Assembly (NCBI GenBank): GCA_966212505.1
Contig: CBIHRS010000024.1
Location: 1 to 64,000 of the forward strand
Reading direction: 5' to 3'
Source: CAMLIZ01 sp966212505
Lineage (GTDB): Bacteria; Pseudomonadota; Gammaproteobacteria; Burkholderiales; Burkholderiaceae_C
DNA length: 64,000 nt
The notes under the pieces are model-generated. The model saw nothing but the letters and a program-made list of their open reading frames with translations. It had not been told where the DNA came from and did no database searches. Position 1 is the stretch's first letter. The number at the start of each line of letters is the position of its first letter. Made by a program: the position numbers and the translations under genes. Positions 34,949-43,294 of the stretch are shown here, one piece after another.

Positions 34949-35785
34949 ATGACCCGCAACCTGCAAGGCAAGACGATCTTCATCACCGGCGCATCGCGCG
35001 GCATCGGCCTCGCGATGGGCAAGCGCGCCGCGGCCGACGGCGCCAACATCGTGCTGATCGCCAAGACCACCGAGCCCAACCCCAAGCTGCCCGGCACGCT
35101 CTACAGCGCGGCCGAGGAGATCGAGGCCGCGGGCGGCAAGGCCTTGCCGATCCCCACCGACATCCGCGACGAGAACGCGGTGGCCGCCGCGGTGGCGCAG
35201 GCGGTGGAGCGCTTCGGCGGCATCGACATCCTGGTCAACAACGCCAGCGCGATCAACCTCACGCCGACGCCGGCCACGCCGATGAAGCGCTTCGACCTGA
35301 TGTTCGGCGTCAACGTGCGCGGCACCTACTGCTGCACGCAGGCCTGCCTGGCCGAGCTGGCGAAGAGCGCCAAGGCGGGCCGCAACCCGCACGTGCTCAA
35401 CATGTCGCCGCCGCTGAGCATGAAGCCGCACTGGTTCAAGGACCACACCGCCTACACGATGGCCAAGTACGGCATGAGCATGTGCACGCTCGGCCATGCG
35501 GCCGAGTTCAAGCCGCTGGGCATCGCGGTCAACAGCCTGTGGCCGCGCACCGCGATTGCCACCGCGGCGCTGCAGATGATTCCCGGCGTGGACATAGCCA
35601 AGTGCCGCACGCCCGAGATCCTGGCCGATGCAGCCTATCTCGTGCTGACCAGCGATGCGCGCGAGCTCAGCGGCAACTTCCTGATCGACGACGAGTGGCT
35701 GGCCCGGCACGGCATCACCGACCTCGACCGCTACAGCGTGGTGCCCGGCACCCAAGACTTCATCCCCGACTTCTTCGTGGATTGA
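34949..35785 (+). CDS. SDR-family oxidoreductase, HSDL2-like
   Basis: This 278-residue short-chain dehydrogenase has TGASRGIG near residue 15, NNASA near 94 and the catalytic YTMAK. KTTEPNPKLPGT and the long C-terminus with DEWLARHGITDLDRY fit the SDR subgroup that includes hydroxysteroid dehydrogenase-like protein 2. Members are linked to lipid metabolism. The catalytic serine is probably in NMSPPLSM. It is the last gene before the creBC operon. Confidence 0.82.
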   Translation: MTRNLQGKTIFITGASRGIGLAMGKRAAADGANIVLIAKTTEPNPKLPGTLYSAAEEIEAAGGKALPIPTDIRDENAVAAAVAQAVERFGGIDILVNNASAINLTPTPATPMKRFDLMFGVNVRGTYCCTQACLAELAKSAKAGRNPHVLNMSPPLSMKPHWFKDHTAYTMAKYGMSMCTLGHAAEFKPLGIAVNSLWPRTAIATAALQMIPGVDIAKCRTPEILADAAYLVLTSDARELSGNFLIDDEWLARHGITDLDRYSVVPGTQDFIPDFFVD

Positions 35786-35820
35786 GCATCGCCCGGGGCG
35801 GGGCCTATGATCCGCGGATC

Positions 35821-36537
35821 ATGAAGCCCCGCATCCTGATCGTCGAAGACGAACCCGGCATTGCCGACACGCTGCGCTACGCGCTCACGACCGACGGCTT
35901 CGATCCCCACTGGTTCGCCACCGGCCAGCAGGCGCTGGACGACGCGGCGGCCACCGCGCCGGCGCTGGTGCTGCTCGACATCGGCCTGCCCGACATCAAC
36001 GGCCTCGAGGTCTTCAAGCGCCTGCGCGAGAAGCATCCCGACGTGCCCGTCGTCTTCCTCACCGCGCGCAGCGACGAGATCGACCGCGTGGTCGGGCTCG
36101 AGCTGGGCGCCGACGACTACGTGGCCAAGCCCTTCTCGCCGCGCGAGCTGGTGGCCCGCGTGCGCACCATCCTGCGCCGCGCGCAGCGCCCGGCCCACCC
36201 GGGCAACGGCAACGGCCAGCCCGCCGCGGCGCCGCTGCCCTTCGCGGTCGACACCGAGCGCCACCAGATCCGCTTCTACGGCAAGCTGCTCGAGCTCTCG
36301 CGCTACGAATACGGCCTGCTGCGCACGCTGGTCGGCCGCCCGGGCCGCGTGTACTCGCGCGACGAGCTGCTGGAGCTGGTGTGGGACGACCCCGGCGAAA
36401 GCATCGACCGCACCGTGGATGCCCACGTGAAGACGCTGCGCGCCAAGCTGAAGGCCATTGCACCCAACGTCGACCCGATCCGCACGCACCGCGGCTCGGG
36501 CTATGCACTGGCCGAAGACCTGCCGCCTTCGATCTGA
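35821..36537 (+). CDS. creB: Response regulator CreB
   Basis: This 238-residue OmpR/PhoB-type regulator has a receiver domain with acidic pocket E9-D10, phosphoacceptor D53 and a conserved lysine in VAKPFSP. Its C-terminal winged helix-turn-helix occupies about 140-230. The identity as CreB rests on the CreC-like kinase four bases downstream and on a perfect cre-tag after it. In enterobacteria CreB binds TTCAC direct repeats and responds to carbon or envelope conditions. It may activate the VIT/VWA-exosortase genes. Confidence 0.85.
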   Translation: MKPRILIVEDEPGIADTLRYALTTDGFDPHWFATGQQALDDAAATAPALVLLDIGLPDINGLEVFKRLREKHPDVPVVFLTARSDEIDRVVGLELGADDYVAKPFSPRELVARVRTILRRAQRPAHPGNGNGQPAAAPLPFAVDTERHQIRFYGKLLELSRYEYGLLRTLVGRPGRVYSRDELLELVWDDPGESIDRTVDAHVKTLRAKLKAIAPNVDPIRTHRGSGYALAEDLPPSI

Positions 36538-36541
36538 TCCC

Positions 36542-37996
36542 GTGAGCAAGCGCAATCGCGTCTTCCTGGGCGTCGTGCTCGGCTACCTGCTGGGCGTCGG
36601 CTTCCTGCTCTACACACTCCTGGCCGACATCGACCCGCGCTACCGCGAGTCGGCCGAGGAATCGCTGGTCGAGACGGCGCAGCTGATGGCCACGCTGGTC
36701 GAGCAGCAGATGATGCAGGACGGCGCGCTGCAGGTGGAGCCGCTGAAGCCGCTGTTCCAGTCGCTGTATGCGCGCCGCTTCGAGGCGCAGATCTTCTCGC
36801 TGCGCAAGGCCAAGGTCGAGCTGCGCACCACGGTCACCGATGCGCAGGGCCGCGTGCTGTTCGACTCGCAGGGCGAGCCGGTGGGTGCCGACCATTCGGC
36901 GTGGCGCGACGTGAGCCTCACGCTCAAGGGGCAATATGGTGCACGCACTTCGCAGGACGTGGTCGGCAACGAACGCAGCTCGGTGATGTACGTGGCCGCG
37001 CCGATCCGCTGGCACGACCGCATCGTCGGCGTGGTCAGCGTCGGCAAGCCGGTGCAGAGCTTCGGCCAGTTCGTGGAGGCGGCGCGTCGCAAGACGCTGC
37101 TGGTGGGGCTGTATTCGGTGGTGGCGGTGCTGCTGCTGATGGTGATCCTCTCGGCCTGGCTGGTGCGGCCCTTCGGCATCGTCAGCGACTACATCCGCCA
37201 TGTCCGCAGCCAGCGCCAGTTCTCGCTGCCGCGGCTGTCGCGTTCGGCGCTGGGCCTGATCGGCGCGGCCTACGACGAGATGCGCGACGCGCTGGCCGGC
37301 CGCAGCTACGTGGCCGACTACGTGCAGACGCTGACGCACGAGCTGAAGAGCCCGCTGTCGGCGATCCGCGGCGCCTCCGAGCTGCTGCAGGAGCCGATGC
37401 CCGAGCCCGACCGGCAGCGCTTCCTGGCCAACATCACGCGCGAGACGCAGCGCATCCAGGAGCTGGTCGACCGCATGATGGAGCTGGCCGACATCGAGTC
37501 GCGGCGCCGGCTCGACAAGATCGAGAGCGTGGCGCTGGCGCCGCTGGTCGAGGAGATTGCCAGCAGCGCGCGGGCCAGCGGGGCGGGGCGCGGCATCGAG
37601 GTGCGCTTCGAGCCGCCGCCCAATGCGGCGGCGCTGGTGGTGGAGGGCGATGCCTTCCTGCTGCGGCGGGCCATCACCAACCTGGTGGACAACGCGCTCG
37701 ATTTCTCGCCGCCCCACGGCGTGGTGCAGCTGAGCCTGAAATCCAGCCTACGCAGCGTGGAAGTGCAGGTGCGCGACCAGGGTCCGGGCATCCCCGACTA
37801 CGCTTCCGACAAGGTGTTCGAGAAGTTCTATTCGCTGGCCCGTCCGCACACGCGCAAGAAGAGCACCGGGCTCGGCCTGGCGTTCGTGAAGGAGATCGCC
37901 GAGCTGCACCGCGGCGAGGTGAGCCTGAAGAACGCGCCCGATGGTCCGGGCGCGGTGGCGGTGCTGGCGCTGCGGCGCAGCGTGGCTCCGGCCTGA
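36542..37996 (+). CDS. creC: Sensor histidine kinase CreC
   Basis: This 484-residue kinase has a first membrane segment (about 8-28), a periplasmic sensor region (about 29-185) containing a GVVSVGKPVQSF strand, a second membrane segment (about 186-208), a HAMP-like linker, H266 in THELKSPLSA, and an ATPase domain with N, G1 (DQGPGIP) and G2 (GLGLAF) boxes. This is the CreC plan. Start GTG 36542 lies four bases after creB. The usual third gene, creD, is missing; a VIT/VWA gene takes its place. Confidence 0.87.
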   Translation: MSKRNRVFLGVVLGYLLGVGFLLYTLLADIDPRYRESAEESLVETAQLMATLVEQQMMQDGALQVEPLKPLFQSLYARRFEAQIFSLRKAKVELRTTVTDAQGRVLFDSQGEPVGADHSAWRDVSLTLKGQYGARTSQDVVGNERSSVMYVAAPIRWHDRIVGVVSVGKPVQSFGQFVEAARRKTLLVGLYSVVAVLLLMVILSAWLVRPFGIVSDYIRHVRSQRQFSLPRLSRSALGLIGAAYDEMRDALAGRSYVADYVQTLTHELKSPLSAIRGASELLQEPMPEPDRQRFLANITRETQRIQELVDRMMELADIESRRRLDKIESVALAPLVEEIASSARASGAGRGIEVRFEPPPNAAALVVEGDAFLLRRAITNLVDNALDFSPPHGVVQLSLKSSLRSVEVQVRDQGPGIPDYASDKVFEKFYSLARPHTRKKSTGLGLAFVKEIAELHRGEVSLKNAPDGPGAVAVLALRRSVAPA

Positions 37997-38007
37997 GGGC
38001 ACAGGCC

Positions 38008-38023
38008 TTCACACAGACTTCAC
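38008..38023 (+). promoter_or_regulatory. Cre-tag (CreB binding site)
   Basis: The sequence TTCAC-N6-TTCAC matches the published E. coli cre-tag consensus exactly. It lies 12 bases after the creC stop and 96 bases before the VIT/VWA start. A weaker third TTCAA follows at about 38041. The site predicts direct control of the downstream operon by CreB. Confidence 0.75.
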
Positions 38024-38118
38024 ACACCCCCGATCCGACTTCAAACCCGCTTCTCCCTCCGCCGCGAACCTTGCGGCCCATGACCCGGCACTGCCCCGGG
38101 TAGGAAGAGGAGAGCGTG

Positions 38119-40134
38119 ATGAGGATGCTGTCGTGGTTGGGAACGGTGGTGCTGGCCGGCGCCGCGTTCGTGGTGATGTGCACCGGCGCGCAGGCCCAGG
38201 AGGCCGAGCCGCCGCAGAAGACCGAGAGCCCGTACTTCGCCGTCAAGAGCGATGACCCGTCGGTGGACCGGCTGCCGCTGAAAGGCACGCAGGTCGAGGT
38301 GAAGATCCTCGGGCCCATCGCCGACGTCACCGTCACCCAGCAATACCGCAACGAAGGCACCCGCCCGCTGGAGGCGGTGTATGTCTTTCCCGGCTCCACC
38401 CGGGCCGCGGTGCATGCGATGAGCGTGCGCCTGGCCGACCGGCTGCTCACCGCGCGCATCAAGGAGAAGCAGGCCGCCCGCATCGAATACGAACAGGCCA
38501 AGACCGAAGGCAAGACGGCCGCGTTGCTCGAGCAGCAGCGGCCCAACGTGTTCCAGATGAACGTGGCCAACATCCTGCCCGGCGACGACGTGCGCGTGGA
38601 GCTGCACTACACCGAGCTGATCGTGCCGCGCGACGGCCGCTACGAGTTCGTGTATCCCACCGTCGTGGGCCCGCGCTACAACTCGCCCAGGGGCGAGGCC
38701 GCACAGCAGAAATGGGTGGCCACGCCCTACCTGCGGGAAGGCCAGGCGTCGCCCGCCGGCTTCGACCTCAAGCTCGCGATGGCCACGCCGCTGGTGGTGA
38801 AGGACATCAGCTCGCCCAGCCATGCGATCGACGTCGTGCGGCCGGCCGACAAGCGCGTGACCGTGAACCTCAAGGACGATGGGAAACCCCGCAACGACCG
38901 CGACTTCGTCCTGCGCTACAGCCTCGCCGGCGACGCCATCGAATCCGGCCTGACGCTGTTCCAGGGCGAGGAGGAGAACTTCTTCCTCGCGATGGTCGAG
39001 CCGCCCAAGGCCGTGCCGGCCGCCGCGATCGTGCCGCGCGACTATGTCTTCGTGGTCGACATCTCCGGCTCGATGCACGGCTATCCGCTCGACACCGCCA
39101 AGGTGATGATGCGCGAGCTGCTGCGCACGCTGCGCCCGAGCGACAGCTTCAACGTGATGCTGTTCTCCGGCAGCGCCCGCACGCTGGCGCACGAGTCGGT
39201 GCCGGCCACGCAGCCCAACATCGATGCCGCGCTCGACATGCTGAACCAGCAGATGGGCTCCGGCGGCACCGAGATCGTGCCCGCGCTGCGCCAGATCGCA
39301 GCGATGCCCAAACGCGCCGACGTGTCGCGCAACGTGGTGGTCATCACCGACGGCTACGTGACGGTGGAGCGCGAGGTGTTCCAGCTGATCCGCAACCAGC
39401 TCGGCCAGAGCAACGTGTTCTCGTTCGGCATCGGCACCTCGGTCAACCGCCACTTGATGGAAGGCATCGCACGCGCCGGCCAGGGCGAGGCCTTCATCAT
39501 CACGAAGCCCGAGCAGGCCCAGGCCGAGGCCCAGCGCTTCCGCCGCATGATCGAAGCGCCGGTGCTCACGCAGGTGAAGGCCCGCTTCGACGGCCTGCAG
39601 GTCTACGACGTGGAGCCGGCCCAGCTGCCCGACGTGCTGGGCGCGCGCCCGGTGCTGCTGTTCGGCAAGTGGAAGGGCGAGCCGCGCGGCAAGCTGGTCG
39701 TCGAAGGCCGCAATGCCAACGGCCTGCAGCAGATGGTGCTCGACGTCAACGGCGCGGTCACGCGCGATGCGGTGGCGCTGCGCCACCTGTGGGCCCGCGA
39801 GCGCATCGCGGCGCTGGCCGACGAAGAGGCGCTGGTCGGCGGCCAGGCGCAGAAGGAAGCCATCACCGCGCTCGGCCTGCGCTACAGCCTGCTCACCGAC
39901 TACACCAGCTTCATCGCGGTCGACCAGCGCGTGCGTGCCACGCAGTCGCCCGAACAGGTGAACCAGCCGTCGCCGTTGCCGCAGGGCGTGGGTGAGCAGG
40001 CAGTGGGCGCGGCCGTGCCGAGCACGCCGGAGCCCGAGCTGTGGGGTGCGGTGGCGGTGATGCTGCTGGTGCTGGTGTGGGGCCTGCGCGCTCGCCGCCG
40101 CACGGCGAAGCACGACGCGACCCGCGGCGAGTGA
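38119..40134 (+). CDS. VIT and VWA domain protein with PEP-CTERM-like anchor
   Basis: This 671-residue exported protein has a signal peptide (about 1-27, ending AQAQ), a VIT domain (about 45-170) and a VWA domain with MIDAS motif DISGS at 314-318. A C-terminal sorting signal follows: PEP at 637-639, a hydrophobic stretch of about 17 residues, then RARRR. That layout is the one recognised by exosortases. The exosortase gene begins 11 bases later, so this is very probably its target. VIT/VWA proteins bind partner proteins at the cell surface. ATG 38119 is chosen from GAGGAG six bases upstream. Confidence 0.88.
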   Translation: MRMLSWLGTVVLAGAAFVVMCTGAQAQEAEPPQKTESPYFAVKSDDPSVDRLPLKGTQVEVKILGPIADVTVTQQYRNEGTRPLEAVYVFPGSTRAAVHAMSVRLADRLLTARIKEKQAARIEYEQAKTEGKTAALLEQQRPNVFQMNVANILPGDDVRVELHYTELIVPRDGRYEFVYPTVVGPRYNSPRGEAAQQKWVATPYLREGQASPAGFDLKLAMATPLVVKDISSPSHAIDVVRPADKRVTVNLKDDGKPRNDRDFVLRYSLAGDAIESGLTLFQGEEENFFLAMVEPPKAVPAAAIVPRDYVFVVDISGSMHGYPLDTAKVMMRELLRTLRPSDSFNVMLFSGSARTLAHESVPATQPNIDAALDMLNQQMGSGGTEIVPALRQIAAMPKRADVSRNVVVITDGYVTVEREVFQLIRNQLGQSNVFSFGIGTSVNRHLMEGIARAGQGEAFIITKPEQAQAEAQRFRRMIEAPVLTQVKARFDGLQVYDVEPAQLPDVLGARPVLLFGKWKGEPRGKLVVEGRNANGLQQMVLDVNGAVTRDAVALRHLWARERIAALADEEALVGGQAQKEAITALGLRYSLLTDYTSFIAVDQRVRATQSPEQVNQPSPLPQGVGEQAVGAAVPSTPEPELWGAVAVMLLVLVWGLRARRRTAKHDATRGE

Positions 40135-40144
40135 GGAGGCGACC

Positions 40145-41035
40145 ATGATGGGCATCCTGGTGGGATGGATGGCCGGAGAGCGGCCCGCGCCGCGCCGGCG
40201 GCGCCTCGCGGTGCCGGAATGGCTGCGCTGGGCCTCGCGCGTCGAGGCGCTGCCGCCGGCGGTGTGGCTGGGCCTGCAGCTGGCCGCCCTGTGGCCGGTG
40301 GGCTGGTGGGCCGCGCGCCGGCTGGCCGATGGTTCCGACGAGCCGCTGGGCCTGGTGGCGCTGGCGCTGCTGGGTGTGGCGGCGGCGACGGGCCGGCTGG
40401 CCTGTCGCTCGGTGGCGCGCCTGCCCTGGCTGCTGGCGGCGCTGTGCCTCACGGTGCTGGCCACGGCCTTCATCGGCGTGCTGCCGTGGCTGGCACTGGC
40501 CGTGGCGGCGGCGCTTGCGCTGGCCTGCTGCTGGGCCGCATTCCGCAAGCCCGGCAGCGCGGTGCTGCCGGTGCTGGGCCTGCTGCTGCTGGCCCTGCCG
40601 GTGGTGGCGTCGCTGCAGTTCTACGTCGGCTATCCGCTGCGCTGGCTCACCGCGCAAGGCAGTGCGCTGCTGCTGCAGGCCGTGGGGCTGAATGCGGAGC
40701 CCAGCGGTGCCACGCTGATGCTGAACGGGCAGCTGGTGATCGTCGATGCGCCGTGCTCGGGCGTGCAGCTGGCGTGGCTGGGCTATTGCGCCGCGTGTGC
40801 GATGGCCTTGTGGAACGGCGTGAGCGATGGCCGCTTCATGCGCCGCCTGCCGTGGGTGGGGCTCACCGTGCTGCTCGGCAACATGCTGCGCAACACCGTG
40901 CTGGTGGCCAGGGAGGGCGGGGCGCTGCAGCTGGCGGCGTGGACGCATGAGGCGATCGGCCTCGTGGCGCTGGCCGTCGTGTGCGCGGTGGTCGTCGGGC
41001 TGATGGGCAGGGAGGCCGGCGGTGCGCCTCGTTGA
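40145..41035 (+). CDS. Exosortase
   Basis: This 296-residue protein has about eight membrane segments and the three exosortase catalytic residues: C204 in DAPCSGVQ, R249 in NMLRNTV and H268 in WTHEAIGL. It should cut the PEP-CTERM-like tail of the VIT/VWA protein and attach the protein to an unknown surface acceptor. It is shorter than EpsH-type exosortases and stands next to a single target, so it resembles dedicated exosortase-VIT pairs such as XrtN. The exact subclass is not determined. The next gene overlaps it by 14 bases. Confidence 0.88.
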   Translation: MMGILVGWMAGERPAPRRRRLAVPEWLRWASRVEALPPAVWLGLQLAALWPVGWWAARRLADGSDEPLGLVALALLGVAAATGRLACRSVARLPWLLAALCLTVLATAFIGVLPWLALAVAAALALACCWAAFRKPGSAVLPVLGLLLLALPVVASLQFYVGYPLRWLTAQGSALLLQAVGLNAEPSGATLMLNGQLVIVDAPCSGVQLAWLGYCAACAMALWNGVSDGRFMRRLPWVGLTVLLGNMLRNTVLVAREGGALQLAAWTHEAIGLVALAVVCAVVVGLMGREAGGAPR

Positions 41036-41573
41036 ATCGGCCCTGCACCGCCTGCGCCGGGCGGCGCTGGTCAAGTGCGTGTATGGCGGCGCGCTGGTGT
41101 CGTGCGCATTGCTCGCGATCGGCCTGCAATGGCGCGCGGCAGACGCGGTGCATGCCGCCGCGCCGGAATGGCCGTCGCAATGGGATGGCCGCGAACTGCG
41201 CCCGATGGCGCTCAGCGAGGTCGAGCAGCGTTTCGCGGCCCGCTTCCCCGGCGCGATCGCGCGCATGACCGATGGCCGGCAGCAACTGGTGTTGCGCCAG
41301 GTCGACCAGCCGACGCGCATGCTGCATCCGGCGGCGGACTGCTATCGCGGCCTGGGCTACCGCATTGCTGCCGCGCACCTCGAGACCGATGCGCAACAAC
41401 GGCGCTGGCGCTGCTTCGAGGCCGAGCGCGGCGGCACGCGGCTGCGCGTGTGCGAACGCATCGTCGATGCCAGCGGCGAGGCCTACACCGACACCTCGCA
41501 CTGGTACTGGGCCGCGCTGCTCGGCCGTTCCACCGGCCCATGGCAGGCGGTGACCACCGCTCAGGCGTTGTAG
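41022..41573 (+). CDS. EpsI-like exosortase-associated protein
   Basis: This 183-residue protein has an N-terminal membrane anchor (about 18-40) and a periplasmic domain with HPAADCYRGLGY near residue 108 and SHWYWAALL near the end. The pattern is like the EpsI/DUF3485 domain, which is often fused to or encoded next to exosortases. Two further cysteines (CFE and CER) are present. It starts at GTG 41022 inside the exosortase gene, with GGGAGG upstream. A role in processing or substrate docking is likely by association. Confidence 0.72.
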   Translation: MRLVESALHRLRRAALVKCVYGGALVSCALLAIGLQWRAADAVHAAAPEWPSQWDGRELRPMALSEVEQRFAARFPGAIARMTDGRQQLVLRQVDQPTRMLHPAADCYRGLGYRIAAAHLETDAQQRRWRCFEAERGGTRLRVCERIVDASGEAYTDTSHWYWAALLGRSTGPWQAVTTAQAL

Positions 41574-41582
41574 GAGCCACTG

Positions 41583-42887
41583 ATGAAGACGCGTTGGGGT
41601 CGCAGGCTGGCATGGTCGTTGGCCGCGCTGATGTTTGTGGGCTTGCTGGCAGCGCTGCTGCTGGCGTTTGCGCTGTGGCTGCGCATGCGGCCGATGGTCG
41701 GCGAATGGACGGCGAGCGTGCCGCTGTGGCGCGGCGGGCATGCGCCGCGCGTGCAGCTCTCGGTGCCGCGCCTGCTGCAGGCCGCCACCGATCCGCAGCT
41801 GGCCCGCTGGTTCGATGGCCGCACGGTCGACACGCCCGCCGGTGCGGTGCGCCTGCAATGGCAGCCGGGCAGCGAAGTGCTGCTCGCGCGCTGCGCTCCT
41901 TGCGTGTTGCGCCTGCCGGCACTGGGCGACGAGCCGCTGAGGCTGCCGTCGGCCGAGCTCAGCGTGCACCGCGACAGCGAGTGGCGGCTCAGCGGCCACC
42001 TGGCGAGCGGCGCGGTGGTGCTGCCATGGCAGGGGCAGCTGTCGACCAAGGCGCTGCTGCTGCAGGGCGAGCTGTCGCCCACGCCGATCAAGACACTGGC
42101 CTTGCTGCTGGGGCCGACCTTGCCCGAGCTGTCGCGTGCCGAGATCGAGGGCACGCTGGCCGCGAAGTGGCACGTCACGCTGCCGCAGGGGCCGTGGTCA
42201 GTGAAGCCGGTGGTCGATGGCTTCAGCGTCAGCGGCCTCGGCACCGAGGCGCTGATCGGCGCCGAGCTGCCGCAGCGCTGCCAAGGCGCCGGGCGCAGGC
42301 CGCCGTCGCGCTGGCTGGAGCGTGCGGTGATCGCCGCCGAGGACCAGCGCTTCTACGAGCATGCAGGCTACGACCTCGACGGGATGCTGGCCTCGTTCGA
42401 TGCCAACCAGCAGGCGCAGGCCGTGCGCCATGGCGGCAGCACGCTGACGCAGCAGCTGGCCAAGCAGCTGTTCACCGGCGACGAGCGTCACGTGTCGCGC
42501 AAGCTGCGCGAGCTGTTCTATGCGGTGGAGATGGAACGCACGCTGGGCAAGGGCCGCATCCTGCAGCTCTACCTCGCGTTGGCGCCGTGGGGGCCGGGCG
42601 TGTGCGGTGCGCAGCAGGCTTCGCTGCACTACCTGGGCAAGCCGGCGGCGGCGCTCACGCCGGTGGAGGCGGCCTGGCTGGCCAGCCTGCTGCCGCATCC
42701 GATGCTGGCGCCGCAGCCGGTGGAGCGCGAGCGCATGGCGCTGGTCGTCAGGAGCATGACCGGCAGCACCACGCGCCAGCGCCTGCAGTGGATCAGGGAG
42801 GCGGCTAGCTGGACGCCTGAGGTGCCTGAGGCGCCTGTTCAGGAATCGGCCGCGGCTGGCCGTTCCGGTCGATCGCCACATAGGTGA
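41583..42887 (+). CDS. Monofunctional family 51 peptidoglycan glycosyltransferase
   Basis: This 434-residue protein has an N-terminal membrane segment (about 10-35) and a non-catalytic region (about 40-235). A complete GT51 domain follows: AAEDQRFYEH (with the catalytic Glu), GGSTLTQQLAKQLF, RKLRELFYA and KGRILQLYLALAPWGPG. No transpeptidase domain follows. The long insert before the domain is unlike MtgA (about 240 residues). It lies nine bases after the EpsI-like gene, so it belongs to the exosortase operon. The last 83 bases overlap the convergent thioesterase gene. Confidence 0.85.
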   Translation: MKTRWGRRLAWSLAALMFVGLLAALLLAFALWLRMRPMVGEWTASVPLWRGGHAPRVQLSVPRLLQAATDPQLARWFDGRTVDTPAGAVRLQWQPGSEVLLARCAPCVLRLPALGDEPLRLPSAELSVHRDSEWRLSGHLASGAVVLPWQGQLSTKALLLQGELSPTPIKTLALLLGPTLPELSRAEIEGTLAAKWHVTLPQGPWSVKPVVDGFSVSGLGTEALIGAELPQRCQGAGRRPPSRWLERAVIAAEDQRFYEHAGYDLDGMLASFDANQQAQAVRHGGSTLTQQLAKQLFTGDERHVSRKLRELFYAVEMERTLGKGRILQLYLALAPWGPGVCGAQQASLHYLGKPAAALTPVEAAWLASLLPHPMLAPQPVERERMALVVRSMTGSTTRQRLQWIREAASWTPEVPEAPVQESAAAGRSGRSPHR

Positions 42888-43248
42888 GGCTGGCCTCGGT
42901 GACCTTCACGACCGTGGGATTCGCCGGGTTGCGCTCGGCATACACCTCGACGTGCACGGTGATCGAAGTGCGGCCGATGCGCTCGACCTTGGAGTAGAAG
43001 CTCAGCAGGTCGCCCACCGACACCGCCTGCTTGAACACGAACTGGTTGACCGCCACCGTGGCGATGCGCCCGCGCGAGATGCGCGAGGGCAGCACCGAGC
43101 CCGCCAAGTCGACCTGCGCCATGATCCAGCCGCCGAAGATGTCGCCGTTGGCATTGGCGTCTGCGGGCATCGGCATCACCCGCAGGACGAGTTCGCGGTC
43201 TTTGGGCAAACTGACAGGGGCGGTGTTGTGGCTTGATTCGGCGCTCAT
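42805..43248 (-). CDS. Acyl-CoA thioesterase, hotdog fold (YciA-like)
   Basis: This 147-residue single-hotdog protein has PMPADANANGDIFGGWIMAQVDLAG, given here in part as NGDIFGGWIMAQVDLAG with the catalytic Asp, and the strand TVAVNQFVFK. It hydrolyses short or medium acyl-CoA in the cytosol. GAGAGGTG precedes the start. Its 3' end overlaps the convergent glycosyltransferase gene by 83 bases, an unusually long overlap. Confidence 0.88.
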   Translation of the reverse strand: MSAESSHNTAPVSLPKDRELVLRVMPMPADANANGDIFGGWIMAQVDLAGSVLPSRISRGRIATVAVNQFVFKQAVSVGDLLSFYSKVERIGRTSITVHVEVYAERNPANPTVVKVTEASLTYVAIDRNGQPRPIPEQAPQAPQASS

Positions 43249-43294
43249 CGGCTTCACCTCTCTCTCGAAACGACTGTCCAGGATTGTCCCCCAC

